Under the pieces are notes generated by a model that ran no database searches, was not told where the DNA came from, and saw only the letters and a program-made list of their open reading frames with translations. The translations under genes were made by a program, and so were the position numbers. A stretch of 64,000 bases of DNA from JAUIBE01 sp035267185. GTDB lineage: Bacteria > Pseudomonadota > Gammaproteobacteria > Xanthomonadales > SZUA-36. The DNA is taken from assembly GCA_035267185.1 (NCBI GenBank), contig DATFLY010000077.1:45534-109533 (forward strand), read 5' to 3'. This document shows positions 15,756 to 23,560 of this stretch, in pieces (position 1 is the first letter of the stretch; each line of letters opens with the position of its first letter).

Positions 15756-16482
15756 AAGATGCGCGATTCAACAAGTCTCCAGCCAATTCTGCGCCGATGC
15801 TGTGAACAGTAGCCGCATAAAGCACGGCTGCACGAAGCCGTTGCCACTCTCTGGAGTCCGAGTCCAACTGCCACAGGGGATCCTGCATCGCTCGAACATC
15901 CGCGGGGAGTTTTTCAAAAATACTCTTGTTCGCTGCATTGACCGTTTCCTGACCGACATCATTTGAAATCACCGGCAGAAGCAACCCCTCACCATAATAA
16001 ATATCAACCACCAATCCGTCCAAGATGGATTCATTGCTGGTCCGTATGATCAATTCCGTACGCTCCATAAGCTCATAGAATCGAATGATGCTGTCTCGTA
16101 ATTGACGTTCTTCAATGATCCGAAGATTTCCAGTACTCAATAGATCCTGATATGCGGCTCTGGGTATCCGCACTGTGCGCCGATCCACCCTGAGCAACTC
16201 CGTTTTTATGAACTCCCGATCATAGGGGCCGGGCCTTGAAAGCGCGACATAAGCATTAATTCCTGACTCGGATGCGGACTTTGCATAGGCGACGTAGTTG
16301 CTTAGTTGGTCCTCGGCTTCTAACAAATCCCGGTGAATCAGGGCCAGTGACTCGTGCTCGTCGCGTTCTTCAGCCTGCTCCGCCCACCAGGCGTCAATTG
16401 CAAAAGCCAGAAGAATACTGGCGACAATCGCTGCTGCCTCGACTGAAATGCGTTTCCATTGGATCATTTGCTTGTTGGTCAA
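15724..16482 (-). CDS. Single-pass membrane-anchored protein, DUF6090-like
   Basis: The 252-residue protein has a cytoplasmic N-terminus, one helix (SVEAAAIVASILLAFAIDAW) ending in DAWWAEQ, and a long helical extracytoplasmic part. The motif AAYQDLLSTGNLRIIEERQLR recurs as ATYDDLIGTGSLSLIDDVVVR in the protein at 58870-59616, marking one family. The TTG start at 16482 has GGAG eight bases upstream and overlaps the GNAT stop, so the two genes are translationally coupled and probably share a cassette. The C-terminus reads into an attC-like arm. Function unknown; the DUF number is from memory. Confidence 0.65.
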   Translation of the reverse strand: MTNKQMIQWKRISVEAAAIVASILLAFAIDAWWAEQAEERDEHESLALIHRDLLEAEDQLSNYVAYAKSASESGINAYVALSRPGPYDREFIKTELLRVDRRTVRIPRAAYQDLLSTGNLRIIEERQLRDSIIRFYELMERTELIIRTSNESILDGLVVDIYYGEGLLLPVISNDVGQETVNAANKSIFEKLPADVRAMQDPLWQLDSDSREWQRLRAAVLYAATVHSIGAELAGDLLNRASLLADAINSAP

Positions 16483-16952
16483 TTTCGGATCTCCAACTGG
16501 AGTTCCAGCACTTCGTCACCGTGGGTATCGAATGTGCCCGTGGACTTCCATCCCAGGTGCCGATAGAAACCGTACGAGCGCGAGGCCGGGTCTGGCGAAC
16601 AGCCGAGGAACAGTCGCTTGAACCGAAGTAACCGTAGTTCCCCGATCATACGGCCGAGTAGCTCTCTGCCAATACCCTTGCCCTCATAGTTTGGTAGTGT
16701 GGCGAGCACGACAATCTCTCCCGTGTCCTTGTTCGCGAAGCAGTAGCCGACGATTTCACCCTCATCAAGAACGACGTGGCCTGGCAGCGCTCCTGACGCA
16801 ATGTCGTCGTGCCACGATTCTGCAGTGATGCCATACTCGGCAAGTCGTTGGGCAGAGACCGCGTTTTCGCGGGTCTTCGCACGTAGTTCGAGGCATGCCG
16901 TCGCGTCCGCAGGTATAGCTGGGCGGATGCTAATCGTGGATTGCATTGTCAT
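16479..16952 (-). CDS. GNAT-family N-acetyltransferase
   Basis: The 157-residue protein is a complete GNAT domain: SIRPAIPADATACLELR (strand 1 and helix 1), GEIVGYCFANKDTGEIVVLA (strands 3-4), LPNYEGKGIGRELLGRM (acetyl-CoA pyrophosphate loop, Q/RxxGxG type) and FYRHLGWKSTGTF (motif B). Such enzymes transfer an acetyl group to small amines or protein N-termini; resistance and toxin roles are common in cassettes, but nothing here fixes the substrate. An ATG two codons inside is an alternative start. It is the last gene of the array at its promoter-proximal end. Confidence 0.87.
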   Translation of the reverse strand: MTMQSTISIRPAIPADATACLELRAKTRENAVSAQRLAEYGITAESWHDDIASGALPGHVVLDEGEIVGYCFANKDTGEIVVLATLPNYEGKGIGRELLGRMIGELRLLRFKRLFLGCSPDPASRSYGFYRHLGWKSTGTFDTHGDEVLELQLEIRN

Positions 16953-17270
16953 GGCGTTTCTCGGTGTGGCCTGACTAACAATCAGTCTTCAGGGGGTGAA
17001 AAAATAATGTTAGCGAATTCTGAAGCCACGCTTGTTTCCCATTCCTGATTAGTATTCCGGCTTTAATTCTAGACGGTTTTACGAACATTTGAGTTTGTCT
17101 GCGAGCTCAAGCACCAGTTTTCGTAATTAGGGTGTTCTCGTTAATCGAAATTCCCCATCGTTATGAGGGTCTGTGCCCGCTATTTTGGATGAGGAAAATG
17201 CATGGGTTGTCAGTTGGGTATCTGATTGCAGGAAATCAGGTGAAACATCCTGGATGCAAAGAAGGTTTGT
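16953..17270. other. Gene-free 318-bp boundary between cassette array and serpin operon
   Basis: No coding frame with good codon use is present on either strand. A short segment 16971-17016 has GACTAAC and GTTAGCG boxes 30 bases apart, which might be a degenerate attC or array boundary, but the inner arms do not pair. The rest is AT-rich. The 3' end of the operon of 17.3-24.8 kb abuts the right side; I see no clear terminator hairpin. Confidence 0.4.
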
Positions 17271-17741
17271 TCAGGCCTCTTCCTGGTTGCCCCAACGCTC
17301 AATAGCCATCAGCAGCTCATTCGAAACCATGTCTTCCTCAATTTCCTCCACCCGGTTTTCAAGCAGCCAAAGCAGTGACTGGTGAACAATTTCTCTTTCC
17401 CTGGGCGTACAGACTTTGATTCGGTCGTTTTCGTCGCCGTCCCAGTTCAGGTGCCACAGAAATTGCTCGTAGTAGTTGTCATCGCCCGTCTCGGTCATGA
17501 CAATGCGAATCATTCCTGGCAGGAAATACCGGAATCCATGATTCGTACAAAATGTAATTGGATCCCAACCCATGTGGCCAAGGGCTTCCCTCGTCACAGT
17601 TGCAGGCGTGAACGGCTGAAGCTCATCATCATGATCCTGGCATTCACAGCAGTGCATGTGATCGGTGAAGTGTTGCGGGCGCTCAACCGCAGAAAAAACT
17701 TTTTCAGCCCTGGCAACGATGGATTTTCTGCTGTCTTCCAT
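17271..17741 (-). CDS. Cysteine- and acid-rich protein, perhaps DUF6714
   Basis: The 156-residue soluble protein begins with a helix (KSIVARAEKVFSAVERPQHF), then HMHCCECQDHDDEL with a cluster of Cys and His, then GWDPITFCTNHGFRYFLPGM and a C-terminal helical part. The CxxC-DHD and WDPI-F-GFRYFLP patterns remind me of DUF6714-type proteins of unknown function. It lies nine bases behind the serpin stop and is the last gene of the eight-gene leftward operon. Metal binding by the Cys/His cluster is possible but unproven. Confidence 0.6.
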   Translation of the reverse strand: MEDSRKSIVARAEKVFSAVERPQHFTDHMHCCECQDHDDELQPFTPATVTREALGHMGWDPITFCTNHGFRYFLPGMIRIVMTETGDDNYYEQFLWHLNWDGDENDRIKVCTPREREIVHQSLLWLLENRVEEIEEDMVSNELLMAIERWGNQEEA

Positions 17742-17750
17742 TCTCGAGGC

Positions 17751-19091
17751 TCACCGTGGGTCCGTCACCCGCCCCATAAACAATATTGCGCCAGTCGCGT
17801 TGTGATGGATTATGTACAGGAATGGCCGGTCGGCGCGGAAAACTTTCGGTGTTTCCGGTGGAGGTGCAGAGGTGAATGAAACAATTGCCGCTGTTGCGGC
17901 TGCCGCTTCTGTACCCTTTTCGTCAACTTCAATAAATGCTTTATGTAAGGCCTTTGACAGGTACAGATTTGAATCCGGCGACATGCCACTGAAATCTGCC
18001 CGGTCGGTAAAAGCCACCGGCATTCCCATGGCGCTCAATGTCGAATTAAGATCCAGCTCCTGGGTCTGGCTGAATTTTGGCATCCAAAGCTCGACCCTGG
18101 TTCGTTCGAGCGCCTTCAGTTCTTCCAGGAGTTGGCCCGATGCAAGCTGGGCTTCAACCCTGGCCATTGACCCTTCATTGTCTTCCGGCAATACCAACAG
18201 CATCGAGAGTGCTTTCAATTCGTAGGGCAATTCGACCATCTGCCAGTCATCCGACTCGTGATAGTTCAGGTGATCAGTCTGGGTCATTAGTGGAACATCA
18301 ACCTGGCCGCCATCGCTGAGGAAAAATGGCTGATTGGTCGTGTCATTTTCTGCAAATGACTCATTCCAGTTGGCCTTGAAGTAGATGGCATTGGTCAGTA
18401 CAAGGCGCGTCAGCTCGTTCAAGGCTCCCGAAGGAATAAGGTCCTTGATTCTGTCCCGGGTGGTTTCTTCAACCCAGGCGTTGATGATTTTGCGCGCGCT
18501 GTCAGGATCAGATCTAAAACCAACTTCCTCAAGTCCGGCCATGTACTGGCGCTTGGCCGTTTGCAGGTAGCCGGGGTTCCATGGAAACCCTTCCTGTCCC
18601 CACAGGCGATTTGCCAGGACAAGATCAAACGCCGGTCGCTCGACGGTTCTGCGCTTTTCACTTTCAAAAGATTCAAACCTGACCACGGGCACCGTGTTGA
18701 TTGCCTGGAGCATCAGCGAGTAGGCATGATGCTCAATTCCTTCAGTAGGTGAGTAATCGAAAGACAACACACTGCCCATTTGTTTGGCTGTTTCGCCAGC
18801 CGAGCCTGCAAATGTCATGGAGAGCGCGGAATGGATACTCAAAGGAGAGAAAAACAGGTTGCCTGCCTCTTCCTTGGCCACTTCACCGTAAAAATTTGCT
18901 GCGAAATCATTGGCTTGTTGAGCGGCAGTTTCCATGTTCAGTTCCCGGGGCTGCGTTGCGGGTTCAGACGTTGGGGCAGAATCAGTCATTGCATCTGCTC
19001 CAGGCGTCGCATCGTTTTCGTGCTGAGTGGTACACCCTGAGATGGCGAAAACAAAAATTAGGAGAAGGTACTGAATGCCTGATTTCATCAT
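17751..19091 (-). CDS. Serpin (serine-protease inhibitor) lipoprotein
   Basis: The 446-residue protein starts with a lipobox signal (LLIFVFAISGC) and a 40-residue linker rich in T, P and A. The serpin fold follows: NLFFSPLSIHSALSMTFAGS (helix B region), LVLTNAIYFKANWNESF (strand 3A), and near the C-terminus VDEKGTEAAAATAA, the hinge of inhibitory serpins with small residues at P12-P8. Counting 17 residues from the hinge Glu puts P1-P1' at Thr-Ser within IVSFTSAP. FRADRPFLYIIHHNATGAILFMGRV is the conserved end. It should be anchored to the outer membrane and trap host, prey or own proteases. It overlaps the upstream membrane-protein stop. Confidence 0.92.
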   Translation of the reverse strand: MMKSGIQYLLLIFVFAISGCTTQHENDATPGADAMTDSAPTSEPATQPRELNMETAAQQANDFAANFYGEVAKEEAGNLFFSPLSIHSALSMTFAGSAGETAKQMGSVLSFDYSPTEGIEHHAYSLMLQAINTVPVVRFESFESEKRRTVERPAFDLVLANRLWGQEGFPWNPGYLQTAKRQYMAGLEEVGFRSDPDSARKIINAWVEETTRDRIKDLIPSGALNELTRLVLTNAIYFKANWNESFAENDTTNQPFFLSDGGQVDVPLMTQTDHLNYHESDDWQMVELPYELKALSMLLVLPEDNEGSMARVEAQLASGQLLEELKALERTRVELWMPKFSQTQELDLNSTLSAMGMPVAFTDRADFSGMSPDSNLYLSKALHKAFIEVDEKGTEAAAATAAIVSFTSAPPPETPKVFRADRPFLYIIHHNATGAILFMGRVTDPR

Positions 19092-19528
19092 GTTCCTGGT
19101 TTACCTTTGAAAAAAACGACCGCTGGTCTGGTGTTGAGAAAATATATCACCAGCAAACAAAACGCAGACTGAATCATGGTCATGGAGTTGAAACCATAGG
19201 TGTATAGCAGTGACAGGAAACTGAAGGTCCACCAGAATACGGCCAGCATCCGGGCCCAGTTCTTGCCTTTGAGAAGGAAAATGCCATCCACGACCAGGAC
19301 CAGTGGCACGGCCATGACCAATGTCCAGAACGCCGCCGGTGAGACTGACCAGCCAAGAAAAGCGCCCGGGTTAAAATTTTGCCCTTCCTCGACTGCGGGG
19401 CTGGTCACCAGCAGGTAGCCGGACAGGCCATAGGTAATCAGAAAGAACGCCCCCAGCGCAATGGACATCCAGGCCACAATCTTTATCGTGAGTGGCGCGG
19501 TGATTTTTACTTTGTCAGTGTCAGGCAT
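19088..19528 (-). CDS. Four-helix membrane protein of the serpin operon
   Basis: The 146-residue protein has four predicted helices: IKIVAWMSIALGAFFLITYG, FWTLVMAVPLVLVVDGIFLL, MLAVFWWTFSFLSLLYTYGF and MIQSAFCLLVIYFLN. It has short loops and no catalytic motifs that I can see. The ATG overlaps the esterase stop by eight bases, and its own stop overlaps the serpin start, so it is translated together with both. Function unknown. Confidence 0.7.
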   Translation of the reverse strand: MPDTDKVKITAPLTIKIVAWMSIALGAFFLITYGLSGYLLVTSPAVEEGQNFNPGAFLGWSVSPAAFWTLVMAVPLVLVVDGIFLLKGKNWARMLAVFWWTFSFLSLLYTYGFNSMTMIQSAFCLLVIYFLNTRPAVVFFKGKPGT

Positions 19529-20246
19529 GCTCCGAAAGGTACCTGGGAAGCATTTCCCGCCAGGTCACCCAGTTGTGATGCCATTCAGCCCCCCAGGGCT
19601 CAACCCGGTTTGGAATCCCCTTCTCGCCCAGAGTTTTGGCCAGTCGCCACGACTCGCCAATGTCTTCGTAGTCTCCCTGGCCGCACGGCATCACGATCAT
19701 TCGCTCTTGTAATTGCTCAAGTATTTGACCTTCAAGACCTGGAAGGAATTGCAATGGCGAGCAAAAGTAAAATTCCTGGTTGAACTGCCCGTCCAGATAT
19801 TTGGTCAGGTCGTAGGTACCGCTCATTCCGATTGCCAGCCTGAATGCATCGGGGTGGCGGCATACGGATGCCATTGCGTTAAATGCGCCGATTGATGCGC
19901 CCGCGGTGATGATCTCGATGTCATCGGAATTACAGTCAGCTCGTATCAGCGGCACAATTTCGTTGTACACAACCGCGTCAAACAGGTTTTGCAGCCTGGA
20001 ACAGTATTTTCCGGAGTGCTGCCCGGATATCCATGCTTTACCTGCAATTGAGTCGGTTGAATAAACCTTGATTTTGCCGGCGTTGGTTAATGGCTCAAGC
20101 GCCTTGATCAGGTTGAATCGCTCCACTTCTTCGGCATCGCCTCCGGCAGTGGGAAACAGCAGGACAGGGCTGCCGGATTCACCCCAGCGGACCAGTTGTA
20201 CTTCCTTTTCCAGATGGGCGGAAACCCACCGAAAAGTTTCCTTCAA
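19521..20246 (-). CDS. Short cytoplasmic esterase, alpha/beta-hydrolase fold
   Basis: The 241-residue protein shows SPVLLFPTAGGDAEEVERF (oxyanion-hole turn), ITAGASIGAFNAMASV with the nucleophile Ser near residue 116, and a C-terminal WHHNWVTWREML with the likely catalytic His. The HNWxxWR motif also ends the larger esterase at 21494-22630 (DAHNWENWRDRL), so the two are related. It lacks a signal peptide. ATGA overlap with the upstream ATP-grasp gene indicates translational coupling and a shared pathway. Members of this group include enterochelin-esterase-like enzymes; the substrate here is likely the product of the ligases. Confidence 0.8.
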   Translation of the reverse strand: MKETFRWVSAHLEKEVQLVRWGESGSPVLLFPTAGGDAEEVERFNLIKALEPLTNAGKIKVYSTDSIAGKAWISGQHSGKYCSRLQNLFDAVVYNEIVPLIRADCNSDDIEIITAGASIGAFNAMASVCRHPDAFRLAIGMSGTYDLTKYLDGQFNQEFYFCSPLQFLPGLEGQILEQLQERMIVMPCGQGDYEDIGESWRLAKTLGEKGIPNRVEPWGAEWHHNWVTWREMLPRYLSEHA

Positions 20247-21484
20247 GATCCGGGACCCTCAACCCTGCGCCATTCCTGCACCCTGTTCCAGAACAATTCT
20301 GTAAAGGAATCGATTTCATGTGCAGGGAACAAGGAGGTGACCTTCTGGTGGATCGCATCATGCACCGTGTCGCTGGCAAAAAATTCATGCGCCACTTCAT
20401 CCAGGTGTGAAAGGTGGGTGTCGCAGAATTCCTCAAAAGCTTCTACTTCGAACCTTTTTCTGGCGATGGCCAGGTACCCCTTCATCTTTTCCTCGAAAGG
20501 GATGTCCTTGTCTGAGATTTCAAAATATTCATGCCAGTCAAGATCGGTCTTCATGGGCCGATCAGTGGCTGCGCAGTAAATTGACCATCGCAGGTTTGCC
20601 TTGATCAGCCACGGAAAGTGATAGTGCAGGGAAGTGACCTGTGAATCCGGGCAGGCATTGGCAAAGTCGATTGGATACCAGTTACCATCCTGTCGCAGCG
20701 CTTCACATGAATTGAAATCCCAACCAAAGAAGGCATTGATCACCATGGTCATGTCTTCCAGCATCTGGCGCTCGTCATCCGGCAGGAAGTCGTAGTCCAT
20801 CCGGTAACGGTCATGCAAAGGTGCGTCCGGATCATAGTTTACAGGTCGGAATTGTGGACCCAGGCCGACACAACGTACAAAAGAATCGTTAGGAATAATG
20901 CCTTTTTGCAGGTTCATCACGCGTTTGCCGCTGATTTCATATGCTGCAGCCAGGTCGTCAGAATTTTTGATGGCGGTCACACCCACCCAGGCACCACCGT
21001 CATAGGGTTTCATGAATGAGGGGTAACCCATCTTGTCGCCGATGGCGCGCAGGTCAAACAGCTTGGCGTATTTTTCCAGGGTGGGTTTAAGGTCTGCGTA
21101 TTCCTCGTATTCCTTGGGTGGAATCATCCAGGTTTCCGGAATCGGGAAACCCAAGCGCAACATGGCGGCATACGTGGTCTGTTTTTCCATGGACTGAATA
21201 GCCCATGGGTTGTTGAAGACGTACAGGTCATTCATCAGAATGGACTTCTTGATCCACTCACGCGAGGTGTTGTACCAATGGGTGACCCGGTCAATCACAA
21301 CATCGTATCGGCATTCAGATGTCAGGGAAAATGGTTCAATCATGACCCTGTCGCAATCGATGCGAACATTGTCGCCGTCGATTTTCAGATCAAGATCGAG
21401 CTTTTTCAGCAGGGCCTCATAACAGACGGGCCAGCAAATGTCGGCACCCAGAGAGAGGCCGATTTTTCGGGTAATTTGAGTCAT
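20243..21484 (-). CDS. RimK-like ATP-grasp ligase
   Basis: The 413-residue protein is an ATP-grasp enzyme of a type different from the other three. KIGLSLGADICWPVCYEALL opens the first lobe, GYPSFMKPYDGGAWVGVTAI near 175 is the ATP-binding Lys and Gly-rich loop, and FNSCEALRQDGNWYPIDFAN near 275 carries the metal-binding Glu and Asn. RimK-type enzymes add amino acids to carboxylates of proteins or small molecules. It follows the Fes-like esterase by nine bases and overlaps the short esterase by four. Substrates are unknown. Confidence 0.82.
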   Translation of the reverse strand: MTQITRKIGLSLGADICWPVCYEALLKKLDLDLKIDGDNVRIDCDRVMIEPFSLTSECRYDVVIDRVTHWYNTSREWIKKSILMNDLYVFNNPWAIQSMEKQTTYAAMLRLGFPIPETWMIPPKEYEEYADLKPTLEKYAKLFDLRAIGDKMGYPSFMKPYDGGAWVGVTAIKNSDDLAAAYEISGKRVMNLQKGIIPNDSFVRCVGLGPQFRPVNYDPDAPLHDRYRMDYDFLPDDERQMLEDMTMVINAFFGWDFNSCEALRQDGNWYPIDFANACPDSQVTSLHYHFPWLIKANLRWSIYCAATDRPMKTDLDWHEYFEISDKDIPFEEKMKGYLAIARKRFEVEAFEEFCDTHLSHLDEVAHEFFASDTVHDAIHQKVTSLFPAHEIDSFTELFWNRVQEWRRVEGPGS

Positions 21485-21493
21485 TGTCCTATT

Positions 21494-22630
21494 CTACTCG
21501 TAGACCATCCATAGAGGGCCGGGTAATAGCCAGGTCAGACCTGACCGAAGACGATCACGCCAGTTTTCCCAGTTATGCGCATCGCGTGCTTCCTCGAAAT
21601 TTATCAGGGTTTCCTGGCTTTGAAGAACCGGAATGAGTGAGCGGTTCTCGTAAATCAGTGATTCATAAACGCCACAACTCACGTAAATACGTTCTGCAAT
21701 TTTCCAGGGGTCCGATCGATACTTGTTGATGAAGCTGACAATGGGATCCAGCGCCTCACCCTTGTTGTTTCGGCCAAGATCGGTAAATAAAAATGTACCG
21801 GATTGCAGCAGCAATCTTCCAAATTTGTCGGGGTATTTTGCAGCCGCATGGAACGATGCCACCGCGCCCAGGCTGGCACCCATGACAGCCCTGGCCGTCG
21901 GCTCACCCATCAGCGGAAAGCTGGACTCCATGAATCCCAGCAGGTCTTCAGCCAGGAATTGCGCGTGTTTGTCATTGCAGGTGTACTCGCCAAGGCGATC
22001 GGCTGAGTTGGTAAGTGCCACGATCATTGGTGGTACTTCGAGACGATGGATCAGGTTGTCCAGCACTGTCTTGAGTTCAGCAAACCGGACGAAATCGGAG
22101 CCGTCGTGGACGATCAGTAATGGATACTGTCGGCTTGGTCGGAACCGCGCCGGCAGATATACCTGGATGTCGCGTTCTTCCCCAAAGGCGGGGCTGTGGA
22201 ACCTGTAATCTTCCACTGTGCCGCTGCGGCTTTCCTCATCGTTGAATGTCCAGTCCGGGCGCTCATATCCAAAACCCTGGCAAACCGAGTTTGCACCGAA
22301 CGGGTCATGCGCCAGTACGTCGTTGAGTTCGTCCAGTATCAGGTGTCGGTTACCCTGACTGACGACTTCGAACTTGTATTCGAATCGGGATAAGTCCGGC
22401 AGTGCCATGGTCAGGGCCCATAAGTCTGACTGCCCCATGCGTGTCATTGGTCGTGCAGTACTGTGGCCGGAGATCCAGCGGCGCAGGATTACCTCATCGC
22501 CCGCTCCCCGGTAAACAAATGTGACCCGCCCTGGCTCAACAAGTGGAAATTCGTGCGCCTCGATGAATGAATCTATACTCTCTTTTGAAGGCTCCTTATC
22601 GGCGAACAACTCATTGATCAACTGGGTCAT
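21494..22630 (-). CDS. Fes-like esterase with N-terminal E-set domain
   Basis: The 378-residue protein has an N-terminal immunoglobulin-like domain (VTFVYRGAGDEVILRRWISG to FEYKFEV, residues 35-100) as in enterochelin esterase Fes and glucan-active enzymes, followed by an esterase-D domain. YPLLIVHDGSDFVRF is the oxyanion region, VMGASLGAVASFHAA holds the nucleophile near 250 and DAHNWENWRDRL the catalytic His. It is cytoplasmic (no signal). ATGA overlap couples it to the S51-like gene. Hydrolysis of an ester or activated conjugate made by the ATP-grasp ligases is a reasonable inference. Confidence 0.85.
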   Translation of the reverse strand: MTQLINELFADKEPSKESIDSFIEAHEFPLVEPGRVTFVYRGAGDEVILRRWISGHSTARPMTRMGQSDLWALTMALPDLSRFEYKFEVVSQGNRHLILDELNDVLAHDPFGANSVCQGFGYERPDWTFNDEESRSGTVEDYRFHSPAFGEERDIQVYLPARFRPSRQYPLLIVHDGSDFVRFAELKTVLDNLIHRLEVPPMIVALTNSADRLGEYTCNDKHAQFLAEDLLGFMESSFPLMGEPTARAVMGASLGAVASFHAAAKYPDKFGRLLLQSGTFLFTDLGRNNKGEALDPIVSFINKYRSDPWKIAERIYVSCGVYESLIYENRSLIPVLQSQETLINFEEARDAHNWENWRDRLRSGLTWLLPGPLWMVYE

Positions 22631-23556
22631 TTCGCGACCAGCCTTTTCTTGCCACCGGTGCGTTTCATCACTGATGAATCTTTGGCAGCCGTGATGATTC
22701 CGTTCTCGGTCCTGATAAGTGACCCGAAATCCAGTGTGCAGCAGCGAGATGGCGCGAATCTTCTTGCGAACAAGGCCATGCGGGTTGGAATAGACCAGTC
22801 CAGCCGGGTTTTTGCATGCGGCAAAGGCACAAGCTTCGGGACGATGCCGAGACCAGAATCGAGAACTTCGGCATTGCGTCGACCTTGCGGTGCATTGTCA
22901 TGAAACAATACGATTCTCTCACCCAGGACCATCGCGCCGGCCGACCAGGCAATGATTGGTTTGTCGGCCAGTAACGGCTCCAGTCGGAACAAGCGTATTC
23001 GGTTCAACAACACTGCGACATGACCACCAGCGACCAGGATTAGTCCTGCATCCTGCACCCGTTGCCAGATTTCATTGCGTTTGCTGGTTGCAAACGGCAA
23101 CTCCATTTGGCTGCGCCTGGTGGCGAAATCCTCGTGTATTGCTGCGATTCGTTTCAGATGGTGTCGGTCAAGGGCACGCACCTGGGTAATCGCAGCACGC
23201 TGTTCCAGGCGTAACAGTTCGGCGTCACCATCGGAATTCAACAGTGTGCGGGCAGCTGAAAGCGTTGCTTCCAGGCGGATTCTATAAAGCTTCTGAAGCG
23301 CCTTGAGCTTGTACTGCCGTTCTCGTTTTAGCTCCAGGAGTTGAGGTTCGCGGGCACAGACAGTTTCAGCGAGGTGATACAGGCCCAGATCCTGCACTGG
23401 CCTGCCGATGTCGTTTTGTAATTCCTCCACTTCACCTTCTGAATCCTGCCATCCGGCGGTGATGGTTACGATCGGTCCTTCGAAGCTGACCTGCTCGAGT
23501 GCAGATGCAAGGTTGGGGTGGGGCGTCTGAGGCCCTATCATAATCTGGACACTCAT
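22627..23556 (-). CDS. S51/class-I-amidotransferase-like protein with helical insert
   Basis: Start chosen at the ATG at 23556 (MSVQIMIGPQTPHPNL), four bases behind the ligase stop; an upstream ATG would overlap that gene by 53 bp. In 309 residues the first strand and SFEGPIVTITAGWQD begin a flavodoxin-like fold, then about 100 residues of charged helices (LKRERQYKLKALQKLYRIR) form a likely coiled coil, then LILVAGGHVAVLLNRI and IIAWSAGAMVLGERIVLF with the nucleophile Ser in the W-S-A-G-A elbow, as in peptidase E and cyanophycinase. LVPLPHAKTRLDW may give the His. Cleavage of an isopeptide or acyl product is likely; the helical insert is unusual. Confidence 0.75.
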   Translation of the reverse strand: MSVQIMIGPQTPHPNLASALEQVSFEGPIVTITAGWQDSEGEVEELQNDIGRPVQDLGLYHLAETVCAREPQLLELKRERQYKLKALQKLYRIRLEATLSAARTLLNSDGDAELLRLEQRAAITQVRALDRHHLKRIAAIHEDFATRRSQMELPFATSKRNEIWQRVQDAGLILVAGGHVAVLLNRIRLFRLEPLLADKPIIAWSAGAMVLGERIVLFHDNAPQGRRNAEVLDSGLGIVPKLVPLPHAKTRLDWSIPTRMALFARRFAPSRCCTLDFGSLIRTENGIITAAKDSSVMKRTGGKKRLVAK

Positions 23557-23560
23557 GATT

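Larger units (their letters stand above)
10108..16952 (-). mobile_element. Integron gene-cassette array without integrase in view (CALIN)
   Basis: Between 10.1 and 16.9 kb all genes run leftward, are short and functionally unrelated, and most are followed directly by an attC-type site on the coding strand. Four sites are well formed (11357, 12452, 13901, 15007) and four are weaker (10108, 10897, 11862, 15710). Several stop codons fall within attC boxes. Non-ATG starts are frequent. No tyrosine recombinase gene or attI can be seen in the window. Whether the array belongs to a complete integron outside the window cannot be told. Confidence 0.75.

Noticed and set aside
16971..17016. Pair of boxes GACTAAC and GTTAGCG as a further attC
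   Set aside because: The inner arms do not pair and the boxes deviate from consensus; kept only as a note on the array boundary.
5100..17270. Prophage or defence island
   Set aside because: No phage structural, recombinase, restriction or toxin-antitoxin genes can be recognised; the cassette explanation fits better.
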